Of a stretch of DNA of 8,295 bases, positions 6,231-8,295 are shown piece after piece (position 1 is the stretch's first letter; each line of letters starts with the position of its first letter). Position numbers and translations under genes: made by a program. The stretch is from Comamonadaceae bacterium (GTDB taxonomy: Bacteria; Pseudomonadota; Gammaproteobacteria; Burkholderiales; Burkholderiaceae_C): assembly GCA_947458305.1 (NCBI GenBank), contig CANGZO010000097.1:1-8295 (forward strand). The letters run 5' to 3'. The notes under the pieces are model-generated. The model worked only from the letters and a program-made list of their open reading frames with translations. It had not been told where the DNA came from and made no database searches.

Positions 6231-6648
6231 GCGTCATGGGGTTCAGCGCCACGCCGCAGCGCTCCAGGCGTTTTTTCATGCAGAGCACTTGAGCGTCCTT
6301 GCTGTGCAGCGCGGCGGTGTGCTGCACGGCCAAGTCGATGAACTTTTGGTCGTCTGCGTCTTTGCAGGCGTAGGGGGCTTTGGGCGCGTCGGGCTGCAGC
6401 TGGGCCCAGCGGTCAAAGTGCGCCAGCACGGTATCGGCGGGGAGGGCACGGGCGGTCAAGCGCTTCACGATTTGCGGATAGGCCAGCACGCGGGCCAGCT
6501 CTTCTCGCATGGCGGCGGTGGCCAGCCACTGCGTGCTGCCGCTCTCTAAGCTGCTGCGCAGGGCTTCGGCTTGGGGTTCGTCAAACACCCACAGGTCGAG
6601 CACGATGTTGGTGTCCAGCACGCGGCGCACCGGGGTGCTCACACTCAT
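6226..6648 (-). CDS. PIN-domain protein, putative ribonuclease (COG1569-like)
   Basis: A 140-residue PIN-domain protein, single-domain and full length. Acidic metal-site residues expected of PIN ribonucleases are present: Asp12 in RVLDTNIVLDLWVF, Glu49/Glu50 in MREELARVLAYPQI, Asp97/Asp100 in CKDADDQKF, and Asp118 in ALHSKDAQVL. The pattern matches the group usually labelled 'putative toxin-antitoxin toxin, PIN family', which cleaves RNA with Mg2+ or Mn2+. No antitoxin-like gene lies on either side. Instead its ATG (6648-6646) overlaps the stop of an RlmL-type methyltransferase by 4 nt (ATGA), so translation is probably coupled, and the gene may serve RNA processing or quality control rather than act as a toxin. 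Its stop TAG (6228-6226) sits inside the right arm of the REPIN-like repeat, so the last residues may have been altered by that insertion. Family call firm; biological role open. Confidence 0.9.
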   Translation of the reverse strand: MSVSTPVRRVLDTNIVLDLWVFDEPQAEALRSSLESGSTQWLATAAMREELARVLAYPQIVKRLTARALPADTVLAHFDRWAQLQPDAPKAPYACKDADDQKFIDLAVQHTAALHSKDAQVLCMKKRLERCGVALNPMTL

Positions 6649-7970
6649 GGTGTAGGCGTTCCGGCATCCCCTGTTTGTTCGGCAGAGGCGTCTGTCGGTG
6701 TGCGCTTCAAGCTGCCCTTGATCATGTCAAAACGGAACAAGCGGCATTCGATGGGGCCGTTCCACATGGGCACGCGGCGCGACTCTTTCAGGCGCATTTT
6801 GCTGGGCAGCTTCAGGTCGGGCGTGAGCATCCAGGCGCTCCAGCCGCTGTAGTTTTTCTTCCAGTGGCTGGCCAGTTGGGCAAAGAAATCGACGCTGTCG
6901 TCGCCGTCTTGAGTTTGGGCGGTTTCGCGGTGGTGACTTGGGGCGGCGGCTCGGGAGTTGGCACGTGCATCCGAAAGGGCACCTGGCTGGAAGCTGTCGC
7001 GCCCGCGCCCGGCCACACCGGCTGCGGCAATGCGCTCGCCATAGGGCGGGTTGAGCAGCATCACGCCGGGCGTCTCGCTGGGCGGCATGCGTTGCAGCGC
7101 GTCGCCGCCCCGGAACTCGATCACACCCGACACGCCTGCGCGTTCGGCGTTGCGCTCGGCAAAGTCGACCATGCGAAAGGCCACATCGCTGCCAAAAATC
7201 GGTGCGGTGGGTTCGTGTTCGTGGTCACGCGCTTCTTCGATCAGGCCTTGCCACACGTGGTTTTGAAAGGGCAGCAATTTCTCAAAGCCAAAGCGACGTT
7301 GCAAACCGGGTGCGATGCCACAGGCAATTTGCGCGGCTTCGATCGGGATGGTGCCGCTGCCGCAGCAGGGGTCGTACAGGGGCACGGTGGCGTCCCAGCC
7401 ACTGGCCGCGATCATGGCCGCGGCCAGGGTTTCCTTCAAAGGCGCATCACCCTTGTCGGTGCGCCAGCCGCGCTTGAACAAAGGCTCGCCCGAGGTGTCG
7501 ATGTAGAGCGTGGCCGTTTCGGGCGTCAGGTGTGCATAGATGCGCACATCGGGCCAGCTGGTGTCGACGCTGGGGCGCTCGCCGCGTTTGGCGCGAAAAC
7601 GGTCGGCCACCGCGTCCTTGATTTTGAGCGCCGCAAAGTTCAGGCTGTTGAGCGGGCTGTGCTGCGCGGTGATGTCGATCTTGAAGGTTTGCTTGGGCGT
7701 GAACCAGATTTCCCAGGCCACTTCGCTGGCTGCGTTGTACAGGTCGTTTTCGTTGCGGTAGTCGGTCACCGACAGCTGCACCAGTACGCGCTGGGTCAGG
7801 CGGCTGTGCAGGTTGATGCGCATGGCGTCGCGCCACGAGGCTCGGGCCATCACGCCGCCGCGGCCTGTGAGCAGGTCGTGGCCCGTCAGGCCCGTGATGG
7901 CGTGGACCTCGTCGGCCAAGAAGCCCTCAACGCCAGCGGCGCAAGGCATGAACAGATTCAAAGAATTCAC
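6645..7970 (-). CDS. rlmL: RlmL-family THUMP-domain 23S rRNA (guanine-N2) methyltransferase
   Basis: A 441-residue SAM-dependent RNA methyltransferase: N-terminal ferredoxin-like region, THUMP domain (roughly 50-160), then a Rossmann methyltransferase domain with SAM motif DPCCGSGT (200-207) and catalytic NPPYGER (307-313), the signature of guanine-N2 methylation. It corresponds to the N-terminal half of E. coli RlmL (YcbY, about 700 residues), which makes m2G2445 in 23S rRNA; the RlmK half is absent, as in many bacteria. The start is GTG 7970-7968: the resulting MNSLNLFMPCAAGVEG aligns with the MNSLFAS..RGLEE start of the E. coli protein, whereas the next ATG (7949) would remove it; no clear Shine-Dalgarno is seen. 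An unusual polar segment (about 315-358) separates NPPYGER from DFFAQLASHWKK, and the tail is low-complexity. It lies 13 nt after rpoN and overlaps the PIN gene by 4 nt. The rRNA target is inferred from the family. Confidence 0.88.
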   Translation of the reverse strand: MNSLNLFMPCAAGVEGFLADEVHAITGLTGHDLLTGRGGVMARASWRDAMRINLHSRLTQRVLVQLSVTDYRNENDLYNAASEVAWEIWFTPKQTFKIDITAQHSPLNSLNFAALKIKDAVADRFRAKRGERPSVDTSWPDVRIYAHLTPETATLYIDTSGEPLFKRGWRTDKGDAPLKETLAAAMIAASGWDATVPLYDPCCGSGTIPIEAAQIACGIAPGLQRRFGFEKLLPFQNHVWQGLIEEARDHEHEPTAPIFGSDVAFRMVDFAERNAERAGVSGVIEFRGGDALQRMPPSETPGVMLLNPPYGERIAAAGVAGRGRDSFQPGALSDARANSRAAAPSHHRETAQTQDGDDSVDFFAQLASHWKKNYSGWSAWMLTPDLKLPSKMRLKESRRVPMWNGPIECRLFRFDMIKGSLKRTPTDASAEQTGDAGTPTP

Positions 7971-7983
7971 AGGGAAACGTTTC

Positions 7984-8295
7984 TCAAAGGGTTTTGCGCA
8001 GGTTGGCGGGCGCGATCTTCAGGGCTTCGCGGTACTTGGCCACCGTGCGGCGGGCGCAGTCGATGCCTTGCTCTTTCAGCATCTCGGAGATCTGGTTGTC
8101 CGACAGCGGCTTGGCGGGTTTTTCCGCCGCCACAAATTGCTTGATGAGCGCCCGCACGGCGGTGCTGGACGCGGCGCTGCCGCTGTCGGTGCCCAGGCCC
8201 GAGCCAAAGAAATACTTCAGCTCAAACGTGCCTTGCGGCGTGGACATGTATTTGGCCGTGGTCACGCGGCTGATGGTGGACTCGTGCATGCCCAG
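7984..8295 (-). CDS. rpoN: RNA polymerase sigma-54 factor RpoN, C-terminal part (5' end outside window)
   Basis: The last 103 residues of sigma-54, entering from the right edge of the window and ending at TGA (7986-7984). Visible features are the DNA-binding helix-turn-helix (LGMHESTISRVTTAKY), the conserved GTFELKYFF segment, and near the C-terminus the RpoN box ARRTVAKYRE (8026-8055), which reads the -24 promoter element and is diagnostic of the family. Sigma-54 directs RNA polymerase to -24/-12 promoters that need AAA+ activators, for nitrogen, motility and carbon-use genes. Activator-interaction region I and the core-binding domain lie outside the window. Directly downstream comes rlmL after 13 nt, rather than the hpf/ptsN genes that follow rpoN in enterobacteria. 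I see no clear -24/-12 site (TGGCAC-N5-TTGC) in front of the genes of this window. Confidence 0.97.
   Translation of the reverse strand: MGMHESTISRVTTAKYMSTPQGTFELKYFFGSGLGTDSGSAASSTAVRALIKQFVAAEKPAKPLSDNQISEMLKEQGIDCARRTVAKYREALKIAPANLRKTL

Noticed and set aside
5812..6549. A 245-codon + strand open frame over the SEC-C and PIN genes
   Set aside because: It crosses two minus-strand genes and the repeat, and its protein shows no family features.
6226..6648. A toxin-antitoxin module around the PIN gene
   Set aside because: No small antitoxin-like gene is present on either side. The upstream neighbour is a methyltransferase and the downstream one a 257-residue SEC-C protein.
6675..8144. A 489-codon open frame on the + strand, antisense to rlmL and rpoN
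   Set aside because: The protein is low in recognisable domains and rich in Gly, Ala, Val and His, as expected from the antisense of GC-rich genes. The minus strand carries clear RlmL and RpoN motifs over the same bases.

Overview
The window looks like chromosomal DNA from a GC-rich betaproteobacterium, most likely Burkholderiales and probably Comamonadaceae. This rests on the strong G/C third-position bias, an orphan Bug-type solute receptor, a stand-alone RlmL-like methyltransferase and the general look of the proteins. No tRNA, rRNA, IS element, prophage gene or CRISPR array was seen.

Left half (1-5293, + strand): a tightly packed catabolic cluster. In order it holds the 3' end of an alpha/beta hydrolase, an acyl-CoA dehydrogenase-fold flavoprotein, an AMP-forming acyl-CoA ligase, a Bug/TctC-type periplasmic carboxylate receptor with a signal peptide, and a haloacetate-dehalogenase-type alpha/beta hydrolase. 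The first three genes overlap by 1-4 nt. After an 83-nt gap with a possible promoter, a palindrome and a strong Shine-Dalgarno, the receptor and last hydrolase also overlap by 1 nt. A reasonable reading is capture of an organic acid, activation to a CoA thioester, flavoenzyme oxidation and hydrolytic steps. The substrate cannot be read from sequence. The dehalogenase-type active site is complete, so a halogenated or fluorinated acid is a testable possibility. The dehydrogenase appears to lack the usual catalytic glutamate.

Middle (5294-5351): a 58-nt convergent gap with one perfect 7-bp hairpin.

Right half (5352-8295, - strand): reading right to left, the C-terminal end of sigma-54 (rpoN), an RlmL-family THUMP-domain RNA methyltransferase starting at GTG, a PIN-domain putative ribonuclease overlapping it by 4 nt, then a 99-nt spacer filled by a REPIN-like inverted pair of GTAG-headed repeats, and a UPF0149/YecA-like protein with a C-terminal SEC-C zinc motif. 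The PIN gene has no antitoxin beside it and is translationally coupled to an RNA-modification enzyme, and its stop codon lies inside the repeat.

No complete new multi-gene system is evident. The items most worth a second look are the flavoenzyme without its catalytic base, the dehalogenase-like hydrolase paired with a solute receptor, the PIN/methyltransferase coupling, the REPIN that supplies a stop codon, and the insertion in the methyltransferase.
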